Below are positions 1-8,016 of a stretch of 14,166 nucleotides of DNA, one piece after another; positions within the stretch are counted from its first letter, which is position 1, and each line of letters starts with the position of its first letter. The notes below the pieces were generated by a model. That model was not told where the DNA came from. It searched no databases and saw only the letters and a list, made by a program, of their open reading frames with translations. The translations under genes and the position numbers were made by a program. The DNA comes from JBAVQS01 sp049694275 (GTDB lineage Bacteria; Chloroflexota; Anaerolineae; UBA4142; SHND01): assembly GCA_049694275.1 (NCBI GenBank), contig JBAVQS010000352.1, positions 1 through 14,166 of the forward strand, read 5' to 3'.

Positions 1-65
1 CGCAGCAAGCGGCGGGCGCGCTGACGTCGTCTTGCCAGTTGCTGAGTTGTACCGAAAGGTCTCAT
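1..65 (-). CDS. Transposase N-terminus, 3'-truncated by the window edge (left copy)
   Basis: The ATG at 65-63 opens a frame that reads MRPFGTTQQLARRRQRARRL and continues off the window. A short Gly/Thr segment followed by an Arg-rich helix resembles the start of IS630-type transposases, which have an N-terminal winged helix-turn-helix; the DDE catalytic part would lie outside. No clear Shine-Dalgarno precedes the ATG. A GATAAT hexamer ends 7 nt upstream (seen in the right copy at 14087-14092), so a leaderless transcript is possible. Only 21 codons are visible, so the identification is tentative. Confidence 0.45.
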   Translation of the reverse strand, partial: MRPFGTTQQLARRRQRARRLL

Positions 66-121
66 ACTGCACATTATCGCACATCCGAGAGCCTTCCGGA
101 CATTAATTAATCAAAACTCTG
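1..121 (-). mobile_element. 5' end of an insertion sequence (IS630-like), left copy, partial
   Basis: This stretch is the exact reverse complement of 14044-14164. The identity (1-123 with 14042-14164) stops abruptly at a TA dinucleotide (122-123), beyond which the flanks are unrelated. A sharp boundary at TA fits the IS630/Tc1/mariner superfamily, which inserts at TA and duplicates it. Read on the minus strand, the element starts CAGAGTTTTGATT and holds an ATG at 65 that opens a basic, transposase-like N-terminus. Only the outer 5' end is present because the window stops inside the element. The family assignment rests on the TA boundary and a short N-terminal resemblance, so it is an inference. 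Confidence 0.65.
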
Positions 122-498
122 TAATCAGCTTCGTCGTGGCCATTATCGCCGCCCGCATCCCCATCTACATAGAACTCGTACAATTCTAACCATTTGAGTC
201 CATTGAAACTCTTGGCCACTTGAATCTCGGACAGAGCCGCCGGATATTCTTTGCCGCCCTTGCGAACCCATGCGATAATCCCGCGGTTCATTGAGGTCCG
301 GTGATTGTCGATGCCGATAACCTCAACCATTTCGCCCAAGACCCGGGCCTTGAAAGGAAAGGGCAACTTGTCTTCGATGGTGGCTGCCAAACCCGAGAAT
401 TGCTCATCCGCTCCGTAACAGTCAACCAGAGCCTCTTCAAGCATCTTTTCCAGTTGTCGCTGGGATGTTTTGAACTTGACCATGGCAGAATGTCTCAC
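103..498 (-). CDS. Small CcbP-like (calcium-binding family) protein, 3' end formed by the IS
   Basis: This gene encodes a protein of up to 131 residues that resembles the CcbP calcium-binding family: a helical N-terminus with an EQ-type acidic motif (about residues 32-33), an IED...LPFPF segment, then a small beta domain (VLGEMVEVIGID) ending in WLELYEFY and an acidic Asp/Glu-rich tail. The family call is from memory of its pattern and is moderate. The GTG start at 498 overlaps the carrier-protein stop in a GTGA arrangement, suggesting translational coupling; an in-frame ATG at 483 (MVKF) is an alternative start. The last six codons (YRVLIN) and the stop lie at or beyond the TA insertion point, so the native C-terminus is lost or, if the original TA-starting codon was a stop, barely changed. 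Local G+C (about 50%) is below that of the operon. Confidence 0.6.
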   Translation of the reverse strand: MRHSAMVKFKTSQRQLEKMLEEALVDCYGADEQFSGLAATIEDKLPFPFKARVLGEMVEVIGIDNHRTSMNRGIIAWVRKGGKEYPAALSEIQVAKSFNGLKWLELYEFYVDGDAGGDNGHDEADYRVLIN

Positions 499-995
499 TT
501 GATAACGACCAGTAACTGTCCCTGCTCGACCTTGTCTCCGGGTTTCACCTTGATATCGCTAACGGCACCCGCGCGAGGAGCGCGCAATTCATTTTCCATC
601 TTCATGGCTTCGAGGATCAATACCCCCTGCCCCGCCTTGACCTCTTGCCAGACCTCGACCGGGATGCCCTTGACGAGTCCCGGCATCGGGGCCTTGATGA
701 GAATGTCACCGCCGGTCTGTGCTACTTTGCCAAGCCCCTTACCGATCTTGCGCATCCGCTCGTCCTCAACCGCAACCATAAGCTGTTCATCGCCGATTGA
801 GACGCGAAATTGATCGCTGCCGCAGCGCTCGACCAGCACTTCGAACGAACGATTATCCATCAAGAGGGAATAAAGCGTACCCCCGTCGATACCGCGAAAG
901 TCGATGGAATGTGGCTCCCCGTTCACCCGGATCGCATTGTCCACCCCGACCTCGATTTCGTACGCGCGCTCGCCAATCGTCGCCGTATATTTCAT
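495..995 (-). CDS. Biotin carboxyl carrier protein of an acyl-CoA carboxylase
   Basis: This cytosolic carrier swings biotin between the biotin carboxylase and the carboxyltransferase of an acyl-CoA carboxylase. The C-terminal biotinyl domain (about residues 97-166) carries the canonical EAMKMEN motif with Lys132 as the biotinylation site, preceded by the APMPG turn at 102-106. Residues 1-85 are beta-rich (YEIEV, YSLLMDNRSFEVLVE, FRVSI, LMVAVEDER) and resemble the linker/BT-type region found between the carboxylase and biotinyl domains in fused propionyl- or methylcrotonyl-CoA carboxylase alpha chains. At 166 residues it therefore looks like the split-off C-terminal part of such an alpha chain. 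It lies 49 bp downstream of the biotin carboxylase gene. BirA, its likely modifying enzyme, is encoded about 9 kb away, at 10001. Confidence 0.9.
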   Translation of the reverse strand: MKYTATIGERAYEIEVGVDNAIRVNGEPHSIDFRGIDGGTLYSLLMDNRSFEVLVERCGSDQFRVSIGDEQLMVAVEDERMRKIGKGLGKVAQTGGDILIKAPMPGLVKGIPVEVWQEVKAGQGVLILEAMKMENELRAPRAGAVSDIKVKPGDKVEQGQLLVVIK

Positions 996-1044
996 GTTTC
1001 AGCTCACTTGAACGTGCCAGAGATTTCGCGCCGTGACAACCGGA

Positions 1045-2538
1045 TTACCTCGCGTCCCGCCAGCCGGCCTGGCGCCAACCGCCGCGCCCGTTGGAAGAGG
1101 TTACCGGTACGGTCATCGCGTGTTGGCGCTGTTCGTGCGCCGCCAGGGCTGCGGCAATCGCCGCAATCACTTCGGTCTCTTCTGTGTGCGCAGGGGACAG
1201 ATTCACCTTGTTTTCCAAAAAGTGCGTATCAAAGACCCCGCCGATAAAATTGGTGCTCGACATGATACGTTGGTGGAAGGGAATGGAGGTCGATAAACCG
1301 ACAATCCGGAATTCGCTCAGGGCCCGCTTCATTCGCATAATAGCTGCGCCGCGCGTTTCACCCCACACGATCAACTTGGCAATCAGAGGATCGTAATAGA
1401 GTGACACCTCGTAACCTTCATAAATGCCCGTTTCGAGACGGACTCCCGGGCCGGTCGGCTCGATCAGATTGCTAATCTTGCCGGTCGAAGGGAAAAAGTT
1501 GTTAAAGGGATCCTCGGCAGTGATACGGCACTCGATAGCCGCCCCGCGCAGGCGAATGTCTTCCTGCTTCAGGTGCAGCGGGCGGCCCGAGGCAATGCGC
1601 AATTGCTCCTTGACGATATCCACACCTGTCACTAACTCGGTTACAGGGTGCTCGACCTGCAACCGGGTGTTGACCTCAAGAAAGTAAAAATTCATATGGC
1701 TATCGACCAGGAACTCGACCGTTCCCGCGTTGACATAGCCTGCCTCGCGCGCCAGCCGGACCGCGGCTTCGCCCATGCGCTTGCGCAAGCTGGCGTCCAG
1801 GACCGGCGACGGAGATTCTTCGATCAGTTTCTGATGGCGGCGCTGAATCGAGCACTCGCGCTCACCCAGATAAATGACATTCCCCTTGTTATCCGCCAGA
1901 ATCTGAATCTCAATATGGCGCACACTGGTCAGTGCGCGTTCGATATAGACCCGTCCATCCCCAAACGCGGCCTCGGCCTCGCTGTGAGCACGCGCCAGGG
2001 CCCCCGGCAATTCGTCAGGGGTGTTGGCGAGGCGCATCCCCTTACCGCCGCCACCCGCCACCGCCTTGACCATCACCGGGAATCCGATGCGCTCTTGAGC
2101 CAGAGCAATCAATTCCGCATCGGGCAGAACATCATAGGCGCCGGGGACAGTGGGAACATTGGCTTTTTGCGCCAACCGGCGCGCTGCGACCTTTCCCCCC
2201 AGCATTTCTATGACATCCCCCGACGGCCCGACAAACGTGATACCGGCCGCCACCGTCGCCCGAGCAAAATTGGGATTCTCAGCCAGAAAGCCATAGCCGG
2301 GATGAATGGCATCCGCCCCAGCCCGTTTGGCAACCTCAATCAGCTTGTCGATCCGGAGGTAACTGTCACGCGCGGGGGCCGGGCCGATATTATAAGCCTC
2401 ATCGGCATAGCGAACGTGCAGGGCATTGCGGTCGGCATCTGAAAAAACCGCAACCGTTTCGACTCCCAGTTCACGGCAGGCACGCAAGATACGGACGGCA
2501 ATCTCGCCGCGATTCGCAACCAGGACTTTTTTAAACAT
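1045..2538 (-). CDS. accC: Biotin carboxylase subunit of acyl-CoA carboxylase
   Basis: This enzyme carboxylates carrier-bound biotin using ATP and bicarbonate, the first half-reaction of acetyl/propionyl-CoA carboxylase. The 497 residues show the N-terminal domain start (KVLVANRGEIAVRI, residues 4-17), IHPGYGFLAEN (79-89), the ATP-grasp glycine loop AGGGGKGMR (161-169), the ERECSIQRRHQK segment (227-237) and the catalytic EVNTRLQVEHPVTE (288-301). It is longer than stand-alone AccC (about 450). The extra C-terminus includes an EVIAAIAAALAAHEQ helix typical of the linker after the carboxylase domain in fused alpha chains, followed by a Gly/Arg-rich end. GAGGATC just upstream of the ATG is a plausible ribosome-binding site. 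It follows the RNA methyltransferase gene by 31 bp. Confidence 0.95.
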   Translation of the reverse strand: MFKKVLVANRGEIAVRILRACRELGVETVAVFSDADRNALHVRYADEAYNIGPAPARDSYLRIDKLIEVAKRAGADAIHPGYGFLAENPNFARATVAAGITFVGPSGDVIEMLGGKVAARRLAQKANVPTVPGAYDVLPDAELIALAQERIGFPVMVKAVAGGGGKGMRLANTPDELPGALARAHSEAEAAFGDGRVYIERALTSVRHIEIQILADNKGNVIYLGERECSIQRRHQKLIEESPSPVLDASLRKRMGEAAVRLAREAGYVNAGTVEFLVDSHMNFYFLEVNTRLQVEHPVTELVTGVDIVKEQLRIASGRPLHLKQEDIRLRGAAIECRITAEDPFNNFFPSTGKISNLIEPTGPGVRLETGIYEGYEVSLYYDPLIAKLIVWGETRGAAIMRMKRALSEFRIVGLSTSIPFHQRIMSSTNFIGGVFDTHFLENKVNLSPAHTEETEVIAAIAAALAAHEQRQHAMTVPVTSSNGRGGWRQAGWRDAR

Positions 2539-2569
2539 GAATGATCCTCGACCGAACCCCGCCGGGTTT

Positions 2570-3394
2570 TTACAGACCCTTTGGGTCTTGTCCTGCGAGA
2601 CGACGTTTAACTTCGTACAATACTACACCTACCGAAACGGCAAGATTCAGCGAATCGGCGGAGCCGGACATGGGGATGCGAATTGCTGTATCGCCTTGCG
2701 ACCACTCCTCGTCACGCAGGCCTTCCCCTTCACTTCCAAACAAAAACACGGCGGGCAATGTGAACGGGGCCGCCCAATAGAGCAGCGGCGCACGCGCAGA
2801 GGTGGTGATAATGCCCACACCCTGCGAGCGACACCAGGTCGCCAGGTCATCATTTGCTGCGACACGCGCCGTCGGGACCCGAAACAGCGTCCCCATGCTT
2901 GCCTTGACGGCCGTGGGATGATACGGGTCTGTGCTATGGCCGACTAGAATGACCCCGCTGGCGCCCGCGCCATCAACAGTCCGGATTATCGTTCCGAGAT
3001 TCCCTGGATTCCCCACGTCTTGCACGGCGACGAAAAATGAAGAGGGTCCAGCGTCAAAATTGGCAAGCGTCCGTTGGTTGATCCGGACGAGAGCGCCCAA
3101 CCCGGATGGATGGTCACGCTCGGCAATGCCCTCGTACACTCGGGGACTCACCCGAACAATACGCGTCCCTGCCCGGCGCTGGGCCTCGATCATCTGCCCG
3201 GCTGCCTCGCTGGTCAGCAACTCGGGCGCAATCACAATCACCTCAACCGACGCCCGGCTCTCGACCGCCTCCCACACCGGACGAATCCCTTCGACGAAAA
3301 AGGCCCCCTCTGCCTCACGATGCTTGCGCTGCGCTAGCAACCGAATCCGCCGGATGAGCGGGTTGGCAATGCTCGTGATGACCGGTTCGCTCAT
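2570..3394 (-). CDS. TrmH/SpoU-family RNA 2'-O-ribose methyltransferase
   Basis: This is a knotted (SPOUT) SAM-dependent methyltransferase that 2'-O-methylates ribose in rRNA or tRNA. All three family motifs are present: NPGNLGTIIRT (129-139, motif 1 with the conserved Asn and Arg), LFGSEGEGL (218-226, motif 2) and IPMSGSADSLNLAVSVGVVLYE (starting at 240, motif 3, SAM-binding knot). The N-terminal 100 residues (NPLIRRIRLL..., FFVEGIRPV) form the substrate-binding domain seen in RlmB/MRM3-like members. At 274 residues it has the usual length. Its ATG overlaps the stop of the hydrolase gene upstream by 4 bp (ATGA, 3391-3394), so translation is probably coupled. The exact target nucleotide cannot be read from the sequence. 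Confidence 0.9.
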   Translation of the reverse strand: MSEPVITSIANPLIRRIRLLAQRKHREAEGAFFVEGIRPVWEAVESRASVEVIVIAPELLTSEAAGQMIEAQRRAGTRIVRVSPRVYEGIAERDHPSGLGALVRINQRTLANFDAGPSSFFVAVQDVGNPGNLGTIIRTVDGAGASGVILVGHSTDPYHPTAVKASMGTLFRVPTARVAANDDLATWCRSQGVGIITTSARAPLLYWAAPFTLPAVFLFGSEGEGLRDEEWSQGDTAIRIPMSGSADSLNLAVSVGVVLYEVKRRLAGQDPKGL

Positions 3395-4074
3395 CCCGCC
3401 TCAGACGCTGGCGCTTGGTCCAATTGCTTGAGCAACCAGGCGGCAAGATCCCTCAGGCTCTCCTGACTGATCTCGTGCGCCATCGGATATTCCCGGTAGG
3501 TCAACGCGACGGGCAACTTGGTGAGAAACGCATGGCTGTCGCGCCCATATTCAATCGGCAGCACCTGATCATAGAGGCCATGCTGGACCAGCACAGGAAA
3601 TCCCTTGAGACGCTCGGGCGAAACCGTCTGCGGGCGCACTTCGGGCAAGATTCTTCCGCTCAGCGCCGCCACCCCTGCCAGGAGATCGGGACGTGTCAAC
3701 ATCACACTCCCACTCATAATCGCGCCCTGGCTGAATCCCAAAAGATAAACCTGTCGCGGATCGGCGCGATACGCCTGCACTGCCTGCTCAACGAACTGGG
3801 CAAGCATCTGGCGGCTCTTTTCAGCGTCCTCCGGATTGGCATGTGGGCGGTTGCCAATCCATTGCACACGGAACCAGGCATAACTGCCGGGCATGAGTGT
3901 CAGCGGTCCGCGGGCGGAAAGGACCAGGAACCGCGGATCGAGATAGGAAGCTAACCCGAACAAGTCCTCCTCATTACTGCCGACCCCGTGCAGCATGATA
4001 AGCAGAGGAGGTTTTTCGCTCACTACTTTTGCCTGGTGTACGAGATGATAGAGAACAAGATTTTCGCCAGCCAT
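3391..4074 (-). CDS. Alpha/beta hydrolase, carboxylesterase/phospholipase type
   Basis: This is a predicted cytosolic serine esterase of the Abhydrolase_2 (carboxylesterase/lysophospholipase, YpfH/EstB-like) group, 227 residues, a usual length. The oxyanion-hole segment HGVGSNEEDLFGL is at 29-41, the nucleophile elbow GFSQGA puts Ser115 at the active site, Asp169 lies in HGLYDQVLP, and His200 in PMAHEIS completes the triad. There is no signal peptide. It sits between the carboxyltransferase gene (24-bp gap) and the methyltransferase gene (4-bp overlap), so it is an operon member. The substrate is unknown; a short-chain acyl ester or thioester would suit the context but nothing proves it. Confidence 0.85.
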   Translation of the reverse strand: MAGENLVLYHLVHQAKVVSEKPPLLIMLHGVGSNEEDLFGLASYLDPRFLVLSARGPLTLMPGSYAWFRVQWIGNRPHANPEDAEKSRQMLAQFVEQAVQAYRADPRQVYLLGFSQGAIMSGSVMLTRPDLLAGVAALSGRILPEVRPQTVSPERLKGFPVLVQHGLYDQVLPIEYGRDSHAFLTKLPVALTYREYPMAHEISQESLRDLAAWLLKQLDQAPASEAG

Positions 4075-4098
4075 TATTTGGTTGCTCGTGCTCTCAAA

Positions 4099-5649
4099 TT
4101 ACAGGGGCATATTTCCGTGTTTTTTCGGCGGGTTGGTATCGCGCTTGTTCTGGAGCATTTCGAGAGCGGCAATGAGATGCGCGCGGGTGGTGTGCGGCTC
4201 GATCACGTCGTCGATATACCCGCGCCCTGCCGCCACGTATGGGTTGGCAAAGTGATCTTTATAATCCTTGACCAACTGTTGGCGCGCCAGCTCCTTATCA
4301 CTCGCCCCCGCAATCTCGTCGCGATAGATGATATTGACCGCGCCGTCGGGTCCCATCACGGCAATTTCGGCGGTCGGCCAGGCCAGGTTCACATCGCCGC
4401 GCACGTGTTTCGAATTCATAACATCGTACGCGCCGCCATAGGCCTTGCGCGTAATGACTGTCACCTTGGGCACGGTGGCCTCGCAATACGCATAAAGCAG
4501 CTTGGCGCCGTGGCGGATAATTCCATTATGCTCCTGCCCCACACCCGGCAAAAAGCCCGGCACATCCTCGAACGTAATCAACGGGATATTGAAACAGTCG
4601 CAAAAGCGCACAAAACGCGCCCCCTTGACCGAAGAGTTGATGTCCAGCACCCCGGCGAGCACCATCGGCTGCTGTGCAACAATCCCCACGACTCGCCCAT
4701 TCATCCGCGCAAACCCGACGATAATGTTCTGGGCATAATGCTCATGCACTTCCAAGAACTCGCCGTCGTCCACGACATGATGGATTACCTCTTTCATGTC
4801 GTACGCCTTGCTTGGATTCTCCGGCACCAGGGAATCGAGCGCCTCGTCAGCGCGTAGCGGGTCATCTGTCGACGGCTTGTGCGGCGGGTCTTCGGCATTG
4901 TTCTGGGGCAGGTAACTCAATAACTGGCGGACCGCGTTGAGTCCCTCTTCCTCGTTGTGCACGGCAAAGTGCGCCACACCGCTCTGGCTGTTGTGCACCA
5001 TTGCCCCGCCGAGCTGGTCATGCGTCACATCCTCGTGAGTCACCGTCTTGACCACATCGGGACCGGTGACGAACATATAACTCGTGTCCTTGACCATCAC
5101 GATGAAATCGGTCAGCGCCGGGGAATAGACCGCGCCGCCGGCGCACGGGCCGAGGATGACGCTGATCTGCGGAATGACGCCGCTCGCCAGCGTATTACGC
5201 AAAAAGATATCGGCATAGCCGCCGAGCGAAACGACGCCCTCCTGAATCCGGGCGCCGCCCGAATCGTTCAGGCCGATGAGCGGAGCGCCATTCTTGAGCG
5301 CCATATCCATCAACCGCACAATCTTTTCCGCATGAGCTTCGCCCAGGCTACCGCCGACAACGGTAAAATCCTGGGAAAAGATATAGACCAAGCGGCCATT
5401 GATGGTGCCATACCCGGTGACAACGCCATCGCCATAAAAACGCTGCTTGTCCATGCCAAAAGCGGACGCACGCGAGGTAACAAACATACCCAGTTCCTGA
5501 AAAGAACCTTCGTCCAGTAACAGGTCGATGCGCTCGCGAGCGGTGTATTTGCCCCTGGCGTGCTGCTGCTCGATGCGCTTTTGGCCGCCGCCCAGCCGCG
5601 CCTCTTCGCGCATCCGCCGCAGTTCAAGTATCTTTGGGTCGTCAGACAT
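4099..5649 (-). CDS. pccB: Acyl-CoA carboxylase carboxyltransferase (propionyl-CoA carboxylase beta type)
   Basis: This subunit transfers the carboxyl group from biotin to an acyl-CoA, most likely propionyl-CoA giving methylmalonyl-CoA. The 516 residues contain both crotonase-fold halves: the N-terminal half with LNDSGGARIQEG (127-138) and GPCAGGAVYSPAL (167-179), and the C-terminal half with VLDINSSVKGARFVRFCD (334-351), EDVPGFLPG (361-369) and KAYGGAYDVM (402-411). Asp409 in the last motif occupies the position that, as I recall, is Asp in propionyl-CoA carboxylases and hydrophobic in acetyl-CoA-preferring relatives. A GGAG ribosome-binding site precedes the ATG. The matching biotin carboxylase and carrier genes lie 1.5 kb downstream, beyond the hydrolase and methyltransferase genes. 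Related methylmalonyl-CoA decarboxylase subunits cannot be fully excluded, but the neighbouring biotin carboxylase argues for a carboxylase. Confidence 0.92.
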   Translation of the reverse strand: MSDDPKILELRRMREEARLGGGQKRIEQQHARGKYTARERIDLLLDEGSFQELGMFVTSRASAFGMDKQRFYGDGVVTGYGTINGRLVYIFSQDFTVVGGSLGEAHAEKIVRLMDMALKNGAPLIGLNDSGGARIQEGVVSLGGYADIFLRNTLASGVIPQISVILGPCAGGAVYSPALTDFIVMVKDTSYMFVTGPDVVKTVTHEDVTHDQLGGAMVHNSQSGVAHFAVHNEEEGLNAVRQLLSYLPQNNAEDPPHKPSTDDPLRADEALDSLVPENPSKAYDMKEVIHHVVDDGEFLEVHEHYAQNIIVGFARMNGRVVGIVAQQPMVLAGVLDINSSVKGARFVRFCDCFNIPLITFEDVPGFLPGVGQEHNGIIRHGAKLLYAYCEATVPKVTVITRKAYGGAYDVMNSKHVRGDVNLAWPTAEIAVMGPDGAVNIIYRDEIAGASDKELARQQLVKDYKDHFANPYVAAGRGYIDDVIEPHTTRAHLIAALEMLQNKRDTNPPKKHGNMPL

Positions 5650-5679
5650 GAGTTACTCCAATGTAGCCTGGCCGTTTCG

Positions 5680-6822
5680 TCATATTCCCAGAGTGTTGCG
5701 GGCGACCACCATCCGCTGGATCTCGCTCGTACCTTCATAGATCTCGGTAATCTTGGCATCGCGGAAATAGCGCTCGACCGGCAGTTCCTTGGAATAGCCG
5801 ATACCGCCATGGACCTGGATCGCCTTGGTGGTCACCCACATGGCAGTCTCGCTGGCATAGAGCTTGGCCATCGACGCCTCGCGGGTAAAACGCTCATGCC
5901 GCATCTTTTTCAGCGCGGCGTTATAGATCAACATGCGCGCCGCTTCGACGCGCGTCGCCATATCGGCAATAATCCATTGAATCGACTCGAACTCGCCGAT
6001 CTTGCTACCGAACGCCTCACGCTGCCGGGCATACGCCACCGACGCCTCGTACGCGGCTTCGGCAATCCCCAGCGCCTGCGAAGCGATGCCGATGCGCCCG
6101 GCGTCGAGGACGCTCATCGCAATCTTGAACCCCTCACCCTCTTGCCCCATGCGGTTCGTTTCGGGCAAAGAGTAATTCTCGTAAAACATTTCGCAGGTGG
6201 CGCTGGCGCGGATGCCCAGCTTGGGCTCTTTTTTGCCACGGGTAAGGCCGGGCAGCTTGGTATCGACTAGAAAAGCGGCGGTACCTCGGTGTCCTTTGGT
6301 GGGATCGATGGAGGCGAACAGAACGATATAATCGGCCACCGGACCGCTGGTGATCCACGACTTGTGCCCGTTGATTACATACTCACCGCCGCGTTTGACC
6401 GCGATCGTCTTCATGTTCCCGGCATCGCTTCCAGACTGTGGCTCGGTAAGGGAATAGGCGCCCAGGGCCTGGCCAGACGCCAGCGGGGTCAGATATTTTT
6501 GCTTTTGCTCCTCGGTGCCAAACTTGTTGAGGCCATAGCAGACCAGCGAGTTCTGGACAGACATGATAACACCGTGCGAAGCATCGACCTTGCTGATTTC
6601 CTCCATCGCCAGCACATAGCAGAGCGTATCCAACCCGCCGCCGCCGTACTCTGGCGGGATTTCGATTCCCAGCAGGCCGAGTTTCCCCATCTTTTTGACC
6701 GTCTCGTAAGGAAATTCCCCGGTCTCGTCGATCTTGGCTGCAATCGGCGCAATTTCATTCTGTGCAAATTCGCGCGCCAAATCGCGTATTGCTTTTTGCT
6801 CTTCGTTGAGTTCGAGATCCAT
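5680..6822 (-). CDS. Acyl-CoA dehydrogenase, short-chain/butyryl-CoA type
   Basis: This FAD enzyme oxidises acyl-CoA to trans-2-enoyl-CoA and passes electrons to electron-transfer flavoprotein. The 380-residue length and full domain order match the family: N-terminal helices (1-110), the flavin-contact strands with AYSLTEPQSGSDAG (122-135) and SWITSG (155-160), and the C-terminal helical bundle. The catalytic base is predicted as Glu363 in IYEGTSEIQR (361-370), the position used in short-chain dehydrogenases. The FRDAKITEIYEGTSE block is intact. It lies 15 bp after the thiolase gene and 30 bp before the carboxyltransferase gene, clearly one transcription unit. Short-chain or short branched-chain acyl-CoA is the likely substrate; chain length cannot be fixed from the motifs. 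Confidence 0.93.
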   Translation of the reverse strand: MDLELNEEQKAIRDLAREFAQNEIAPIAAKIDETGEFPYETVKKMGKLGLLGIEIPPEYGGGGLDTLCYVLAMEEISKVDASHGVIMSVQNSLVCYGLNKFGTEEQKQKYLTPLASGQALGAYSLTEPQSGSDAGNMKTIAVKRGGEYVINGHKSWITSGPVADYIVLFASIDPTKGHRGTAAFLVDTKLPGLTRGKKEPKLGIRASATCEMFYENYSLPETNRMGQEGEGFKIAMSVLDAGRIGIASQALGIAEAAYEASVAYARQREAFGSKIGEFESIQWIIADMATRVEAARMLIYNAALKKMRHERFTREASMAKLYASETAMWVTTKAIQVHGGIGYSKELPVERYFRDAKITEIYEGTSEIQRMVVARNTLGI

Positions 6823-6837
6823 AGTCGTTATGCCTTT

Positions 6838-8016
6838 CTAAATCATTTCGATTGCCACGGCGACCGCTTCACCGCCGCCCAGGCACGCCGAGGCGATGCC
6901 ACGTTTGCCGCCCCGCCGCCGGAGCTCGTACATCAGCGTGACGAGGATTCGCGCGCCGCTCGCGCCAATCGGGTGGCCAAGCGCAATTGCGCCGCCGTTG
7001 ACATTGACCCGGTTCCAATCCAGCCCCAGTTCACGTCCATCGGCCAAGGTCTGGGCCGCAAATGCTTCGTTCAATTCATACAGATCGACATCCTCGATCT
7101 TCCAGCCAAGCTTGTTCACCAACCCGCGAATGGCAGCGATCGGCGCCCAGAAAATCCTTTTCGGCTCGACGCCTGTCTGGTGATATCCTGCCACGCGCGC
7201 CCAGGCTTGACGACCGTTCAGTTGGTCTTCGCCGACGAGTACAAACGCCGCGCCACCATCTGACAGCGGGGGCGCATTACCAGCGGTGACAGTACCCTCT
7301 TCCTGAAAAGCAGGTTTGAGCTTGGCGAGGACGTCTAAGGAGGTATCTGCACGCGGCGTCTCGTCGGTCACATAAAGCTCGACCCCGCGCTTGCCCGGGA
7401 TTTCGACCGCCACGATCTCATCCTTGAATTTGCCTTCCCTTTGAGCGGCGAGGGCGCGTTGATGACTCTGGTAAGAGAACTGATCTTGATCGGTGCGCGT
7501 CACTTGCATCTCTTGCGCAATGAATTCCGCCGCGTTTCCCATGTGCCAGTTGATAAAGGGATCTATCAAGCCGTCGTGAACCGTGGCATCGAGCGCGTGC
7601 TGATCGCCCATGCGCATGCCAAAACGAGCCTGTGGGAGGAGATAAGGCCCGCGGTTCATGTTTTCCATGCCGCCGGCGACAATGGTATTGGCATCGCCCG
7701 AACGGATCATGGCCGCGCCAAGCATCACGGTCTTGAGGGAAGAACCGCACACCTTGTTGATCCCCGTGGCGTTAATGGTGTTTGCAAGTCCTGCGCGGAT
7801 GGCCGCCTGGCGGGCAGGCGCCTGTCCCAACCCAGCGCTGATCACATTTCCCATCAGGACCTCATCCACACGCTCCGGCTCGATGCCTGCGCGTTCGACC
7901 GCCCCACGGATAGCAATAGCCCCTAACTCGGTTGCGGGAATATCCTTGAGAGTGCCCTGGAACTTGCCGATGGGCGTTCGTGCCCCGCCAATAATCAATA
8001 CATCCTTGTATTTCAT
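6838..8016 (-). CDS. Acetyl-CoA acetyltransferase (thiolase)
   Basis: This thiolase cleaves 3-ketoacyl-CoA to acetyl-CoA plus a shortened acyl-CoA, or condenses two acetyl-CoA. It has 392 residues, the usual length. The nucleophilic Cys90 sits in NKVCGSSLKT, His348 in GGAIALGHPIGASGARI, and Cys378 in ACLGGGEA, so both catalytic cysteines and the histidine are present. NEAFAAQ (316-322) is also conserved. The segment at 244-256 reads AGNAPPLSDGGAA, closer to degradative thiolases than to the AGNASGIND version common in biosynthetic ones; this is weak evidence of role. A GGAG ribosome-binding site is placed well before the ATG. It is the first gene after a 148-bp gap and may begin its own transcript. 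Confidence 0.93.
   Translation of the reverse strand: MKYKDVLIIGGARTPIGKFQGTLKDIPATELGAIAIRGAVERAGIEPERVDEVLMGNVISAGLGQAPARQAAIRAGLANTINATGINKVCGSSLKTVMLGAAMIRSGDANTIVAGGMENMNRGPYLLPQARFGMRMGDQHALDATVHDGLIDPFINWHMGNAAEFIAQEMQVTRTDQDQFSYQSHQRALAAQREGKFKDEIVAVEIPGKRGVELYVTDETPRADTSLDVLAKLKPAFQEEGTVTAGNAPPLSDGGAAFVLVGEDQLNGRQAWARVAGYHQTGVEPKRIFWAPIAAIRGLVNKLGWKIEDVDLYELNEAFAAQTLADGRELGLDWNRVNVNGGAIALGHPIGASGARILVTLMYELRRRGGKRGIASACLGGGEAVAVAIEMI

Larger units (their letters stand above)
1..123. repeat. Terminal inverted repeat of the window, left arm (123 bp, perfect)
   Basis: Position i pairs with 14165 minus i for every base from 1 to 123. The first mismatch is at 124 (A) against 14041 (C). 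The repeat comprises 121 bp of the IS end plus the TA target dinucleotide. It is cut off by the window end, so its true length is unknown. Confidence 0.95.

Noticed and set aside
1648..2442. 264-codon plus-strand open frame
   Set aside because: It is the complement of the biotin carboxylase gene; His/Arg/Asp-rich translation without a domain.
3988..4857. 289-codon plus-strand open frame opposite the carboxyltransferase gene
   Set aside because: It lies antisense to a gene with complete family motifs, has no recognisable domain, and is the sort of long shadow frame produced by G+C-rich third positions.
6289..7263. 324-codon plus-strand open frame
   Set aside because: It is antisense across both the acyl-CoA dehydrogenase and thiolase genes, with no family resemblance and no ribosome-binding site that I could see.
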